Below are positions 43,569 to 55,845 of a stretch of DNA of 64,000 nucleotides, piece by piece (the stretch's first letter is position 1; the number at the start of each line of letters is the position of its first letter). Below the pieces are notes generated by a model that saw only the letters and a program-made list of their open reading frames with translations, was not told where the DNA came from and did no database searches. Origin of the DNA: Flammulina velutipes. Its lineage: Eukaryota > Basidiomycota > Agaricomycetes > Agaricales > Physalacriaceae. Both the position numbers and the translations under genes were made by a program. The stretch lies in the NCBI GenBank assembly GCA_011800155.1, contig CM022369.1, forward strand, positions 2,294,001 through 2,358,000, written 5' to 3'.

Positions 43569-46110
43569 TCAAGCAATTAACGGTCCAACAGAGACAGATT
43601 CCCGTGAACGTCGTTTAGTTTCCTTGAGTTGAGCAGTTTGAGCCTTCTTGGCGGCCTTCTTTCCCTGCTCGTGATAGGCCTATATCAACGATTTCAGTGT
43701 CGTGCTTTTTGATAATGAGACGAATTCTCTTACCAGCCCGCCATGCTTCAAACTGGTAATGATGTTGGCAGCATCGCCTTTTGTCAGTTTGGCAATCCTT
43801 TGTTCTTTCTCTCGAGCCTTCATTGGATCTTCAAGTTGTGTTTTCTCCACCTTCCATCGTTTGGAGATGAAAGCTTTCTGATTGTCAGAGGCTGGCAAAT
43901 GTCGCCACTTTGCGGATCGCAGAAGCCTAAAAAGAGAAACAGTCAGGTATGGATTCTGTTCGAAGGCAAGGACGAACACACCCAAGACCCATCGGCCCAC
44001 GGACGACGTTCGCTATGGCGTAGGTATCACAGCCTCGAATAGCATGATCAAGCGAAGTGGAAGTGAGCACTTTGCGACTGCGCATGAATGGCGAAAGCTT
44101 CAATGCAGCAGCGGTTCCTCTATCCATAGATGCGGGCGTGTATGTCGCAGCATAGAAGGGTTCTTCTCCTGTAAGTATTGCCCTTAGCATTGACCCGCAT
44201 ATCCAAATGGCAGACATACCCTCTTTCTCGACACGTTCGACGCGTATATGGCCCTTTCCTAGACACTCAAGGATGTATTTGTGTTCGCCTATAGCGACCC
44301 AGCCGTTACGGCTAAGCATTGCGATGTACGGTGATGTGGCTGATTTGGAAGCGTAGAGGAAAGAAAAGGGATCGTTGTAGTCCACGTAGGTGACAGCCGT
44401 AGGCAACGGTATGTCGTCCGTCGTATCAGCAGACGAAGAATAGACCTCATCTGCTCGTCTTTCCATATCATCGAGGCTTTCGTCTGCAACCTCGGTCAAA
44501 CAAACCCTTACACGATGGTCAAAAAGCTCACCTTCTATTGTAATTTCCGAAGGCTCCAGTCCAAAGAGAGTTGGAGTGGAGACAACACCAGAAACTCTGT
44601 TACTACTGTCGACGAAATCGATGATTCTGCAATTTTCCTTGCCTGTATTTGGGGAGAGTCTCATCCCCCGACCAATCTGTGAGAAATTGTTACACTGGGT
44701 TGTGAGGAAATCCAGTGAGGAATGTAGCTACCATTTGAGCGAAGACATTCTTTGATCTCGTTGGACGAGCGACTATAACGCAATCGATATTGGGAATATC
44801 CGCTCCTTCAGTCAATATGGCTTGAAGCTCGTTTATGTGAGAGGTTCGAGTGAGTATAAGGGAACGACGGACCACAATTGATGAGCACAGGATACTGGCC
44901 GGCCTTGAAAGCTTCAACGAGTGCTCTCCGCTCAAGTGCCGGAGTTTTAGAATAGATGTATCTCGCATCAACACCAAAGCTCCGGAACTTGGCAGTCAAG
45001 TTCTCGACATGGGCGATGTTGACACAGAATACCAAAGTGGACTTGCGCTTTCCTAAACGTTCCTTGAGCTAACCGTAAGAAAAACAACAGCAAGAAAGTA
45101 ACCTGCACGGTCCAACCATGTTTGCACCACCAATGTGTTAAGCGTATCTGTGTTTATAATCTGCGCAAGACTGCTGGGGTTGAAGTCTCCAGTCCTTGAA
45201 TTGACCGTAACACTCTTGAGATCGATATTGGCCGCCACAGTCGTAAAACGAACGTCGCAAAGCCTAATTTTGCTGAGCATCCAGGACGGAAGGAGCTGAA
45301 GGAGAAGACAAACCATTGCTCTTTGATCATGTCAAGAAAATCTCTATGGTAAACAATCCGCTGGAACACGGAGCCCAAGGCTAGCCCATCATGGCGACTG
45401 AAGGTTGCTGAAAAGCCAACGATGGGGATCTTATGCTTCGTGCGAGATGAAGCTTTCGCAGTCGTGTACGCATCCTCATCATGGTCTGGATGACGTATAT
45501 CCGAGTCAAAATGGGAGAGAATACGTCGGTATCTACAGAAAGCATGAATTAGAGAACAGCATGAAGTGAAGTGGTGTCACGTACGAAGGAGCCGCAGCAT
45601 GATGAGCTTCGTCCACGACAATAGCCCTCATTGTGCTGGGGTTGAACTTGGCGAGTCGTTCCTCCTGGAGGAGAGTTTGGTATGTGGCCACTGTCCTGAT
45701 ACCGTTATAGGCTAAGTGATAGAGCCATTGTGGCGATAAACTTACACGTCGGCAGAGCCAGAAGCTTTGTGTTTGACGCCCTGTTCGATCTCAACGGTCC
45801 AGCGGGGAAAGAGACGTTCGACTTGGTCTGCAGATTGGCGAGCCAGTTCGATACTGTTTACGATGATCAAGGCTTTTTTTGCATGCTTAGCAGGCGGTTC
45901 GAGACGCGATAGAAGGGAAATGAACACAGTAGTCTTCCCGGACCCGGTGGGGAGGGATACGCCTATGCGTGTTGCGCCATCCTTGAGAGCTTCTGTACAC
46001 GCGTCTAAGCATTGTTCTTGATACGGCCTTAGTTTGACTGCGGTCGACAGCTGTCGCCGTAGAAAGACAGGGCTCCGAGCGTTACTAGCAGACCTCCATG
46101 CACAGATCAT
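43569..46110 (-). CDS. IRC3: mitochondrial DEAD/DEAH-type helicase, IRC3-like
   Basis: IRC3 is a mitochondrial superfamily 2 helicase that maintains mtDNA. The N-terminus ([20 protein letters not shown]) is a presequence. Helicase motifs: [11 protein letters not shown] (Q region), Walker [18 protein letters not shown] (motif II), [12 protein letters not shown] (motif III), and motifs [40 protein letters not shown] long C-terminal region with [13 protein letters not shown] follows, ending in a Lys-rich tail. The stop is 30 bp from the stop of the pseudouridine gene, so the 3' UTRs must overlap. Confidence 0.92.
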
Positions 46111-46297
46111 CGAAGTTCATGAAGAAGAGCAGAGTGTGAGCATCTTAAGTCACCCGTATGGAGGTCCGTTTCTATGTCCACTGTCATTTTTGAGGGTATA
46201 AAGCGGTAATACCCAACGTGAGGTAATAAAAAAGGAAGGTCTAATAGCGGCGCAAGTCGTATAGGAAATATGCAACAGTAATGTATCACAGAGCTAT

Positions 46298-47554
46298 TTA
46301 ACCGGATCCACCAGAGTAGACCTTGCCGAACATGATCTCCTGGAGCTTGTCGTACAGAGACAAGACACCAGCACCAGCAACACCACGGAGAATGTTGGCA
46401 CCAGCACCCTTGAAGAGTGACTTTATGCCCTCCTTGGCAACAATCTGGGAGCCAGCGTCGAACATGGACTTGTAGTTGACACCGGAGCCGGAGGTCATCA
46501 TCATGCGGCGACTGCGTTACTGTAAGAAACAGGCGGATATCAGGAAGAGCGCGGACTTACCGGATGGTATCCAGAGGGTAGGAAGCGAGGCCAGCACCGA
46601 CGGTAACACCCCAACCGAGGAGGAAAGAAGCACCGAATGATCCCTCAAGAGCACCAACGAGGACGACGGGCTCTGAAAATAAAGTTAGACATTCTTGCGA
46701 TGAAAGAAACGAGAGGAACACGTACTGAGTGAATCGTAGACACCGAAGTAGAGACCACGGTAGACGATGATACCAACGACGGACGGGACGAAACCACGGT
46801 AAAGGCCGGCAATACCATCAGACGCAAGGGTCTTCTTGTAGACATCGACTAAGCCATTGAATTGGCGCTCTCCTCCTCCACCCTTCGATGATTTCGCATC
46901 GTTGGCGAGACGGGTACGTGCGTAGTCAAGGGAGTAGACGAACAGAAGCGATGAAGCACCGGCGGCACCACCAGACGCGACGTTGCCAGCGAACCATGTC
47001 CAGTAGCCATCGTTCTTCTTGAAACCGAAGAGGGACTTGAAGTAGTCCTCTGCAACGCTGTTAGTACTGCTCAACAACGGCTAGACGCGGACACGCACTG
47101 AAGGCAAAGTTGAGTGCCTGTGTCGGGAAGTAGCGGATGACGTTGGCGGTGTTTCCTCTCCAGAGGGAGATAGTACCCTCCTCAGCAATGGTACGCTTGA
47201 ACGCGTCACCGACACCCTTGTAAGGAGTGGCCAGACGTCCTTGCTTGATCTATGAAAGAGTTAGCGCGGAAAAGACGCACGAGACTGCAAAAAACTGACC
47301 ATCTCATCCTGGTTTTGCACCAAGAGCTTGATACGCTCAATGGGCGCAGCACTGGTCTTCGCGACGGCCTATAGAACACGTTGAGCACGCAGAAGCAGAC
47401 TACATGCGCGGAAAACGTACAGCGGAGACACCACCCATCATGAAGTCGACTGCAAATACAAATAGCTCGTCAGCAACGACGCGCACGACGACGGGAACAA
47501 CGACAACGCACTAAGGAACTCCGTGGGCGTCTTGCCCTTCTTCACGTCGGCCAT
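46298..47554 (-). CDS. AAC: mitochondrial ADP/ATP carrier
   Basis: Exchanges ADP and ATP across the inner mitochondrial membrane. The three mitochondrial carrier repeats are visible: [28 protein letters not shown] and the diagnostic PLDTIRRRMMM hexapeptide region RRRMMM. Each repeat also carries the second motif (for example [10 protein letters not shown]). Five or six exons; start [19 protein letters not shown] box at 47702-47706 on the coding strand lies about 150 bp upstream, as expected for Hap-controlled respiratory genes. Confidence 0.97.
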
Positions 47555-47929
47555 TTTAGAGAGAGAAAAAACTGAGTGGGATGTGGTGGTGAGGTATGAA
47601 GATGTTGCAAAAAAGTTGGCCGTAATAAGGGGATTCGAGCGGAGATCGAAATTCTCACCCGGTTTTCCACGCCCGCATCGGTGGAAATTTGTCGCAATCC
47701 TATTGGCTAGGAACACCGGGACCGCCTCACCCTGCACCATGCAAGCGGACCGACACGACGTCCTTGTGTTTACTCAATGTGTTACTCAACGCCGAGAGTG
47801 AGCCTGAACGACTAATATTCAATGCGAGTAATTATAGCGCACACTCACAGCGTAGTGGTAGTAAGTATATAACATGTAGAGTAGCAATAACACCAAAAGA
47901 GAAAACGAGGAAAAAAGAGTTAACTTTAG
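47555..47929. promoter_or_regulatory. ADP/ATP carrier promoter and SUMO ligase 3' region
   Basis: Besides the CCAAT box at 47702-47706 (minus strand), the gap holds an AT-rich stretch at 47820-47900 that is probably the 3' UTR of the SUMO ligase gene. No further gene seen. Confidence 0.45.
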
Positions 47930-50329
47930 CTACCACGGCCCTTGTGCATGGGAAATGCGCAAGCGCTGCCACGGTTCCTCTGGTTCACTGTACCCGCTGT
48001 CCATGTATCTCCCGTTACTAGCGCCTGAAATAGGTTGTAGCGGTTGTACAGTTGATGTTGAATGCATGCCATACCGAATAGTAAAGGCACCATCCAATGG
48101 AGGGAGAGGGTCAAGGCGAGGGTACGTGCTGGAGGAGGCGCCCGTCCGATCGTCTTCTCCCCGACTCTTCTTCCATATAGTTTCAGTTGGAGACGGCGGC
48201 TCGGACGCCTTCCGCTTGCCTGCTTGTCGCGTATACGGAGGAGGCGAGTCCTCGTCGTCCGAATCCAACGTCAAGTCAATTACATCAGAGTGCAGCGACG
48301 GTGGGACAGAGGGCGCTTGACTTGACCCGAAAGATGGCGACAGTTCTTGTTTTACCCTGTCTTCTTCTTCGTCGTCCGAGTCCAATATGACGATCGACGG
48401 GTCAGCCTTGGATTTCCCGTTCGGCTTGGCGTTACATTGCGACGAGCTTTTAGCGAAAGAGGGCGGTTTGCGTGGTGTGGGAGGTAATGAGATCGGTTTC
48501 GTAGGTGGGTGCAAAATCTTCCAGTTTGCTGAACCGTATTTGGAGTCTGAAGTATGCCATTCGCCATCGGCCTCGACGAAGACGTCTTCGACACTATCTG
48601 GGCACTGCTTCAAAATCGAGTCAAAGTACCTACAAAACAATTAGTGATGCCCCAAGGCAGAAGGGAGGCATTTCATTACCCATCGATGATCAAGTCGTTC
48701 GTGTCGAGTGACTTTTCACAAACGGGACATAACCATGTGGTTGTTTGTTCCATCATTGAGAACCATGAGGTAGCGTCGAAGCACTGTGGGTGCACGCATT
48801 TGGAGGAGCGACACGGTGTATTCACGCGCATGAAGCTCAACTAGATTACTGAGGTCAGCCAAATATCTGATCCCAGTAGGTGGATACGCACTGGACACTT
48901 TAATGACATCTTCTGCGGGCCAGAGATGATATCGTCGTCGTCATTGAGCGCTGCTCTCACTGTGCGGCGGTTAGGCAGCTAATTGGACCAGAATTCAACG
49001 ACATACTCTTCGCCAGGACTGTTTCGGTGGAGGTAAAACTGTTGACCTTCAACTTCTCCACGAGAGAGTCAATCGTAACGGTCTTTACGAGCATCGCTAC
49101 AAGGTAAAACTTCTGTGAATAGTTCAGACGCGGGAGAAGATAAACACAAGTAAGGCAGACGACGTACCTTTGAAAGCACAGGCTGTTGGCTATTGACATA
49201 GACCATTTCCACCTTGTTGCCAGTATTATTGACCCGTATGTACTTGCCCAAGTCTGGTGGGGGAGCTGTGCCGGGCTTTTTCTTCAGACCCTTCAAATTG
49301 GCGGACAGCTGCACGTTGTTGACGCGAACTTCGCACGTCGGTGGGAACTCCATGAGGGATGGTGCAGAATTTGAGCGGAAAGATGGATTCGGGGAGTAGA
49401 AAGTGGAGGAGGTGCAGAAAAGGCGAAGCTGATACTTGGGGCTGATAAGGCAGTGTTAGCTCTGAGCTGGCTACGGCGATGGATACGTACTTGGCAGATT
49501 TGAGTTTGGCTATCTGGTCAGGACTGAGTGTGAAGACCACGGTTTGTTGCCGACGGTCGGTCGAACTATTGGATTCTAAGGTGGTTGTTCAGGATCGGAC
49601 AAAGGAAGGGGAGAGGACAAGTCGGACCTGGGCATTCGACAACAGGTGACACTGGTTGGTCTATAGTGAAGAATGGGGATTCCTTGAAGCGGAGTACTAA
49701 AGGCTAGTGAGCCGGGCGCATGAACGGAGCAGCTAAATAGTTACGCGGTTTGCTAGCTGTTAAGGTTGATGAGAGGGTTGTAGTTGGTAGTCCTGGTATG
49801 GATCCTGAGGGCCGTCGCGGGGGTGCGTATGGGTCGTAGCGTGCGGCTGGGAGCGCTGTAGATTGCGCGTAATTGGACGTGGATCCGTAGTTTGCGCCTG
49901 ACATCGCGTGCGAGGCCAATGAAGTAGAGGCAGCAGTGAGGTGGTTGCCGGTGTATCTGAATAGATGAAGGTGGTCAGAAGGGAAGAGTGGCACCGAATC
50001 TATATGTAGCAAAGGTTATGGCAACTTACACACCGCGCGTGCTAACACTAGTTAGGATTTGTTTGGCCTTTACCCACTTGTCCGCTGTTTTATGCACCTT
50101 CCAGTTATCCAGCACTGCGAGTATGCGGTCGATGAGTTCTTGCTTTTTCCCTGTTTTTTGCAGGTGGACGCCGCATTCGTCGCTTAGTCCAAGGATTATT
50201 TGCTTCAACTTGTCTACAGTGTTACGGGCGACAGTTGAACGAACGAGCTTGGCGGAGAAATGAGCTGTAGAATGCGGGCGATGAAAGCGAACATACCTCG
50301 AAATCAGTCCATGGATCTATGCTCGCCAT
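47930..50329 (-). CDS. SIZ1: Siz/PIAS-type SUMO E3 ligase
   Basis: Transfers SUMO to nuclear targets. Domain order is complete: an N-terminal SAP DNA-binding motif (VDKLKQIILGLSDECG, ILAVLDNWK), a Ser/Pro linker, the PINIT domain (VVFTLSPDQIAKLKSA, EFPPTCEVRVNNVQL, LGKYIRV), and the SP-RING zinc domain (CPLSLMRV, CRSSKCVHPQCFD, WLCPVCEKSL). The acidic C-terminus contains SUMO-interacting-like motifs VILDSDDEE and VIDLTLDSDDE. Start MASIDPWTDFE at 50329. The NudC gene begins on the opposite strand close by. Confidence 0.93.
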
Positions 50330-50445
50330 ACAAGCCTTCGGGGTAGTGGATTGACTCGAATATGGCGGACGCTCAAAGTCCCCTTCAGCGATGCCATCCG
50401 CTACAAACACCGCCAAACAATCAACCGTGTTTTCCTTTAGACGCG

Positions 50446-51309
50446 ATGGCAGAAGAGCTCACTCCCGAAGAACGTCAAGTCAAAGACAAGGAAGCCAGAG
50501 CAAAGGAAATAGCTGAACAAAAGGGTACTTTATCTCTCCAAAATCACGTCCTACGCCTCTCAATATCCTCAGCTTTGCCCTATTCCTGGTCTCAAGAGCT
50601 AGGCGATGTCGATGTTATCATCCCAGTTCCAAAGGGAACTCGCGGGAAACAGTTATCAGTGGTCATCGCAAAGAAGAAACTCGGCGTTGGCCTGAAAGGA
50701 GAGGAACCAATAATGAGCGGCGAACTATGCAAGGATATCAAGGTCGATGACAGCACCTGGACGCTTCGCAAGTCATGTTCCTACACCATCGGAATCACAC
50801 TCATTCAAGCTTATATAGAGGATAACGAAGCCGTGCATGTACATCTCGAGAAACTGAACCAGCAGACTTGGTGGGAGAATGTCTTGACCCACCATCCAAA
50901 GATCGACACCACCAAAATTGAACCGGAGAATAGCAAACTCAGTGACCTCGACGGCGATACAAGGTAGATATCTTCATTATCCTTAGTAGATTGTTCTCAT
51001 CCAATCACAGAGGAATGGTCGAGAAGATGATGGTGCGTTCTACGGTTTCTTCAGCACACGTTATACTCATCTTGAAATCTCCTAGTTCGATAATCAACAA
51101 AAGGTATGCCATATTATAAAACTATCTGTCTAGCCTAACATTCCTCTAGCAAATGGGAAAGCCCACCTCCGACGAATTGAAAAAGGCAGAGGTTTGTTCA
51201 TCTCATGTTGCATTCCGTTGTGTTCTCTTCTCATCAATACGTCCAGGCACTCAAGAAATTTCAAGCAGCTCATCCTGAGCTTGATTTCTCGCAAGCAAAG
51301 ATCACATAA
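50446..51309 (+). CDS. nudC: nuclear movement protein NudC (CS domain)
   Basis: HSP90-associated chaperone that stabilises dynein-pathway and LIS1-type proteins and supports nuclear migration in hyphae. The CS domain has LPYSWSQELGDVDVIIPVP, KGTRGKQLSVVIAKKKL, GLKGEEPIMSGELCKDIKV and DDSTWTL. The end reads MMFDNQQKQMGKPTSDEL and DFSQAKIT. The start at 50446 (MAEELTPEERQVKDK) matches homologues; an in-frame ATG at 50362 is possible and would leave only 32 bp to the SUMO ligase start. Exons: 50446-50524, 50573-50963, 51011-51032, 51086-51103, 51150-51191, 51248-51309. Two are very small. Confidence 0.92.
51011..51032 (+). other. 22-nt exon of NudC
   Basis: Encodes GMVEKMM. Acceptor ATCACAG, donor GTGCGT; needed for frame. 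Confidence 0.8.
51086..51103 (+). other. 18-nt exon of NudC
   Basis: Encodes FDNQQK exactly. Acceptor CTCCTAG, donor GTATGC. Skipping it would preserve the frame but lose a conserved hexapeptide. Confidence 0.8.
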
Positions 51310-52398
51310 TATGATCTCGAATTTAGCTCAAAGCCATCCTCCTGATTTGTACGTGTACCACTGTACCAACAACGTTAACCTTCGGTTGTAGCAACTTGTA
51401 TCTACCCTCCAATTTTGAAACCAAGTATTTTACAGAACATGTGTATCACCTTGAACGTTCGACGCGCTTGTACTTCTGACCAGCATCACGGGAATTCTAT
51501 CCATCGTGTGAGAAACAAGTCAGACCTGTGTTCACTCGGTGGGCACGACTCAGTGGCCTCCCCTCTCGGTATCTGTTCGGACACTCTTACGTCTCGGATA
51601 GTACAACCGCCAGAGTTCGCTTTTTGCAACCAAACCCGACTTGCGGATCGCGGAATCGTACAGAGAGACTCTTCGAAATTTGTACATGCAACACGCCTGA
51701 GTTTCTCTGCCAAGTTGTTCTTCGTCGATTGCATCCTGCCTGCGAAAGGAGATCCTTCGCAATACTACCATGTCCTCGAGGGTTTCGGATAACTTCATAA
51801 GAACTATCCGTGAAGCACAGGCCCAGTATTGTGATGTGTAAGTATCATACACGAGGGCACGCCGATGGCTCACTTGGCTCTATGAACCAGTATCTCAATG
51901 TCCCCTCCTTTATTCCTCCGATTGGTGAAGGCGTAGACCGCTGGCCGTCCTGGTTCAATGTTAAGCAGCGAACAGTTATTTTTGTGGTAGATGGGTAAAT
52001 ACGACGCTTCCTAGAGGCTTCGAATCCAGCCAGTATCGATTACTCCAGTGTGGCGCTGCGACTTGAATGCCTTAACTCTTTGTAAAGGCATCGATTCATC
52101 ACTCTCTCAATTGTTAGATGGTCGTGCACTCACACTCACGAACACAATTTTCGATAACAAGCCTCAGTGGGCTCGGCACGGCATCAGGGTGCATTGTGTC
52201 AAATGGTTCCGATTCTATTCGTTGCCCGTTTCCGTCGCGCATGCACGCATCGACTACTATCTTGAATTCCTTCCTGCAAGTAAAGGACCCACGGGGTCAT
52301 CTACGTGACCTTGGAACGGATCTTGTCTAAACCGCGACCGGTCACCGATCACAGAAATACATATAAGACAGGATACATGGCAGGACTCAGTCGCACTC
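51310..52398. other. 1.1-kb gap without a recognised gene
   Basis: Longest unexplained stretch of the right half. Several open frames up to 125 codons exist on both strands but none shows a known motif, repeats or a consistent codon pattern. A TATA-like ATATAAG at about 52361 sits 38 bp before the P450 start. It may hold the P450 promoter or a decayed gene. Confidence 0.4.
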
Positions 52399-54252
52399 AT
52401 GGAGATCCCTATCCCTACCCTGGCTTGGACAACGACAACCATAGTTGGCGGCCTCGTCGCTGTCTTTCTGGCTCATACCTTTCTATATCTCTACGACCCG
52501 CATTCTATTCGCGCGTATTCTGGGCCTTGGCTTGCGAAATTCTCTGATCTGTGGCTTGCTTGGGTATCATATCATGGTCACCGCTCAGAGGTCGTACATG
52601 AGCAACATCAGAAATACGGTACGTATTCTCTACGTTACACTAGGCCATTATCTTAACTTTCTGCAGGTCCCTTCGTTCGCATCGCTCCTAATCATGTCTC
52701 CGTCGCCATACCCAACGCCCTAAACATCATCTACGGGCACGGTAACGGCGCTCTCAAGTCTCCCTTCTACGACGCCTTCGTATCGATCCAACGCGGCCTC
52801 TTCAACACCCGCAACCGTCAAGACCACACCCGCAAACGCAAAATCATCTCCCATATCTTCTCACAAAAGAACGTACTGGAGTTTGAACCCCAGCTCCGGA
52901 CCTACGTTGGTCAACTGATCGGACAGTGGCAGCGTTTGTTTGACTTGGCGAATAAAGGTGAATCTGGGGTGGAAGGCGAGGGATGGTCAGGTCGGGACGG
53001 TCGCGTTTGGCTTGATTGTCTTCCTTGTAGGTCCCTGCAGCAGCTTCGCTCCTTACCGTAGCTAATGCGCCGTGCTAGGGGCAAATTACCTCGCATTCGA
53101 CATCATCGGCGACCTCGCGTTCGGTGCTCCCTTCGGTATGATCATGGCCGCGAAAGACTCTGCCGTCATCCCTAAGGACAACGAGGAAGGCCTCAAATCA
53201 TACGGGCGTGAGACCACCTGCGAAGTGAGAGAAATTCCCGCAGTGAAGATTCTCAACGACCGAGGAGAGTTCTCCATGACCATGGGTGTCCTTCCCGCGT
53301 GGTGGAGACCTGTAGCGCGCAAATTGCCTATATTTGCGGTTGGTGGACAGGCGGTCAAGTCTCTGGCGGGAATTGCTATTGTAGCGGTTGGCAAGCGACT
53401 GGCGACGCCTACAGACCGCAATGATTTACTTAGCAAGCTCCAGGCGGGCAAGGATGATAAGGTATGAAAATTGACAAGCACACAAGGCTCACTAACGAGG
53501 TCTTCCGAAGGGCAATCCAATGGGAACCGCAGAATTGACCGCAGAGGCACTCACTCTTCTCATTGCAGGTTCTGATACGACGTCAAAGTTAGTATCATTC
53601 TGCCATACAAGATATCGGCTAGCTCACCTTCGTTACAGTTCCACCTGCGCTATCATTTATTACTTGGCCCGCAATCAGCATGCTCAGCATAAGCTCCATC
53701 TTGAGCTCGACGAGCAATTGGATGAATCTGTTGCAACCGCTGAAGACGTCAAACATCTACCTTATCTCGATGCTTGTATAAACGAAGGTCTTCGCCTGCA
53801 CTCTACGTCCGCTCTAGGGCTCCCCCGCATTGTGCCTCCCGGAGGGCTAACCATCGAAGGACAACATTTTGTGGAAGGGATGATTCTGAGCGTACCCAGC
53901 TTCACCATACACCGCGACCCCGAGGTCTGGGGTGTCGACGTGGAAGAGTACAGGCCGGAACGATGGTTCGAGCAAGACTCGGCGGAGATTCAGAAGACGT
54001 TCAACCCCTTCTCGTTTGGACCAAGGGCGTGTGTGGGGCGTAATTTGGCGACATTGGAACTGCAGATTATTGTCGCGTCACTTCTGCATCGATTCCATTT
54101 CGTGTTGGAAGATCCTAAAGAACCGGTGAGTTTGGTAGATGTATGTTGTGTTGCGTGTTCATTGACATGTTTGATAGCTGGCGACGCGTGAAGGATTCCT
54201 GAGAAAGCCTTTGGGATGTCGCGTTGGTATCAAGAGACGCGACTTGCTCTGA
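52399..54252 (+). CDS. cytochrome P450 monooxygenase (CYP53-like, microsomal)
   Basis: Heme-thiolate monooxygenase of the ER. The start carries a membrane anchor with TIVGGLVAVFLAHTFLYLY. Core features: the WANYLAFDIIGDLAFGAPFG region typical of benzoate-4-monooxygenase-like fungal enzymes, the I-helix AGSDTTS, ExxR in INEGLRLH, the PERF-like YRPERWF, and the heme loop FSFGPRACVGRNLA with the Cys ligand. Five or six exons. Benzoate para-hydroxylation is a possible activity by family only; P450 substrate cannot be read from sequence. No biosynthetic neighbours are seen. Confidence 0.9.
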
Positions 54253-54706
54253 CGACGAATGGTTCCAACATGCGCCCAACATGTATTACTGTATAATATC
54301 TGTATTCAATTGCTTGAACTAAGAACTCGATTTGACTGCTACCTGGTCGACTACCATCGCATTTGTGCAGCGTGTGTTGCCTTCTCAGTGGCAGGGTTAA
54401 GAAAAACAGTGCAGATTAAACAAGGTCGGCAGGATTTGAAGGCTTTGGTCATCGTCATCGTAGATCCGCGAAGGATAAAGTGCAGGTCAGTCGAGCAACG
54501 ATACGTGAACAATTTACTTGAGCGTAGTTATCTCAATATCGCCGAGTCGCCTTGAAGTAGAGGCGGATATAAAGCTTTCATCGTTGATAGTCATTCAAAG
54601 TTGATCATCTAGAGCATTGTGTCAGAAATTCGAATGAACAGAGAGAGATATGTAGCGTACATTCAATAGTGATATTACAAGCATCCGTATGTTATTTCCA
54701 CACTTT
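54253..54706. other. convergent intergenic region
   Basis: 3' ends of the P450 (+) and SEC17 (-) genes. Nothing else recognised. Confidence 0.5.
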
Positions 54707-55724
54707 CTAAGTAAGGCCAGGCTCGTTGTCTTGAATGCTTCGCTTGATTTTCAAGAGCATGTTGGTCTTCCAGTTGTCCAGTTTGATGACCTGGTCAAAT
54801 TCGAAGACTGCACCGGTGAAAGCTTCAAGGTCACCAGCATCTACAGCGTCTATCAGTGCCATCAAGAATTTGCACTCCCTGGTAGCTGTGAAGGTTGGGT
54901 CCTGGTTCTGATATCCTTGTACGCTCCGTCGAGCAGTGATTGGATCCTGAATAAGTACCATCAATGGGTGATAAGGAGGAAGAGGTTCTGCCTACATTCA
55001 TTGCTAAGGCGCATAAACCCGACTTCAACCAATACTCCTTGACGCTGTATTTGGTCAATTGAGACGTCAGAGAATGGTTGGCGACTTCTTCATATCGCGC
55101 TATAGCCTGAGGATACTCTTCGAGGTCTGCGTGGAGATCGGCCGCATCCTTGTAACAGGCGTTGGCCGTTCTGTAGAAAATCAGTTGAATACAGGAGCGA
55201 AATCATGAATCGATCATACGCGGTAGCATCCTCTTGAGCGTACCATTCCCCTGCTCGTTCGTAGCTTTCGCAGGCCTTGCGCAGATCATTCGTTTCCTGC
55301 AGATAGATCTGGCCAATCTCCTTCTCCCTGTCCGCAGCCTGCCTGAATCTTCCCAAGGCGGTGAGATGCGTAATGGTGCGTGTAAGGGACTCGATGGCCT
55401 CTATATGGCGTATTGAGTCGTAATATTCGCCAGTCGGATACTGCACGTACGTTGAGGGTAACCACGTTTGAAAGCCTTTGCAGCGTTCCACCATGCGTTG
55501 GCAGCTTCGTTAGGTTCTTTGCAGTTCTCTCTGCACTCTGCCTCTCGTGCGAAGCAGTCACCGGCCTCCTTGAAGAGCTTCTCCAACTTGAAGGCATTGG
55601 CTGCTTGCTGGTAGAGGTCGCCAGCCTCTTCGAACTTTGTTGTGCTCGACGAGAACCAGCCCGTTGACGAGTTGACCTTTTTATCGGCCTTGTCCAGAAG
55701 TGTCTGCGCTGGTGATTTGGCCAT
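54707..55724 (-). CDS. SEC17: alpha-SNAP (Sec17)
   Basis: Recruits NSF/Sec18 to SNARE complexes for disassembly after vesicle fusion. The TPR-like helices run from MAKSPAQTLLDKADKKVNS through EEAGDLYQQAANAFKL, GDCFAREAEC and ANAWWNAAKAFKRGYP to GEWYAQEDATA, SVKEYWLKSGLCALA and FDQVIKLDNWKTNML. The length is about 290 residues, as in other fungi. The extreme end reads DNEPGLT. Five or six exons. Divergent from the phosphoacetylglucosamine mutase gene by 121 bp. Confidence 0.95.
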
Positions 55725-55809
55725 AGTAGATGATGGGAAGAGACTCAGACAGGCGTGAGGCGCTGCACAACTGTGACGCAGTGATCCACGTGGTGCTGTA
55801 CTGCCACCG

Positions 55810-55818
55810 TATATAAAG
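55810..55818 (+). promoter_or_regulatory. probable TATA box of the mutase gene
   Basis: TATATAAAG lies 28 bp before the ATG at 55846, so either the 5' UTR is extremely short or the element is not the main TATA box. Confidence 0.4.
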
Positions 55819-55845
55819 GTTGCTACTCACCTTCAAGTTACAATC

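Noticed and set aside
47625..47660. Possible tRNA-like GATTCGAGC element
   Set aside because: Only a weak B-box resemblance; no A-box, acceptor stem or cloverleaf could be formed.
52300..52398. Possible small secreted peptide before the P450
   Set aside because: Short frames only, no signal peptide pattern and no conserved cysteines.
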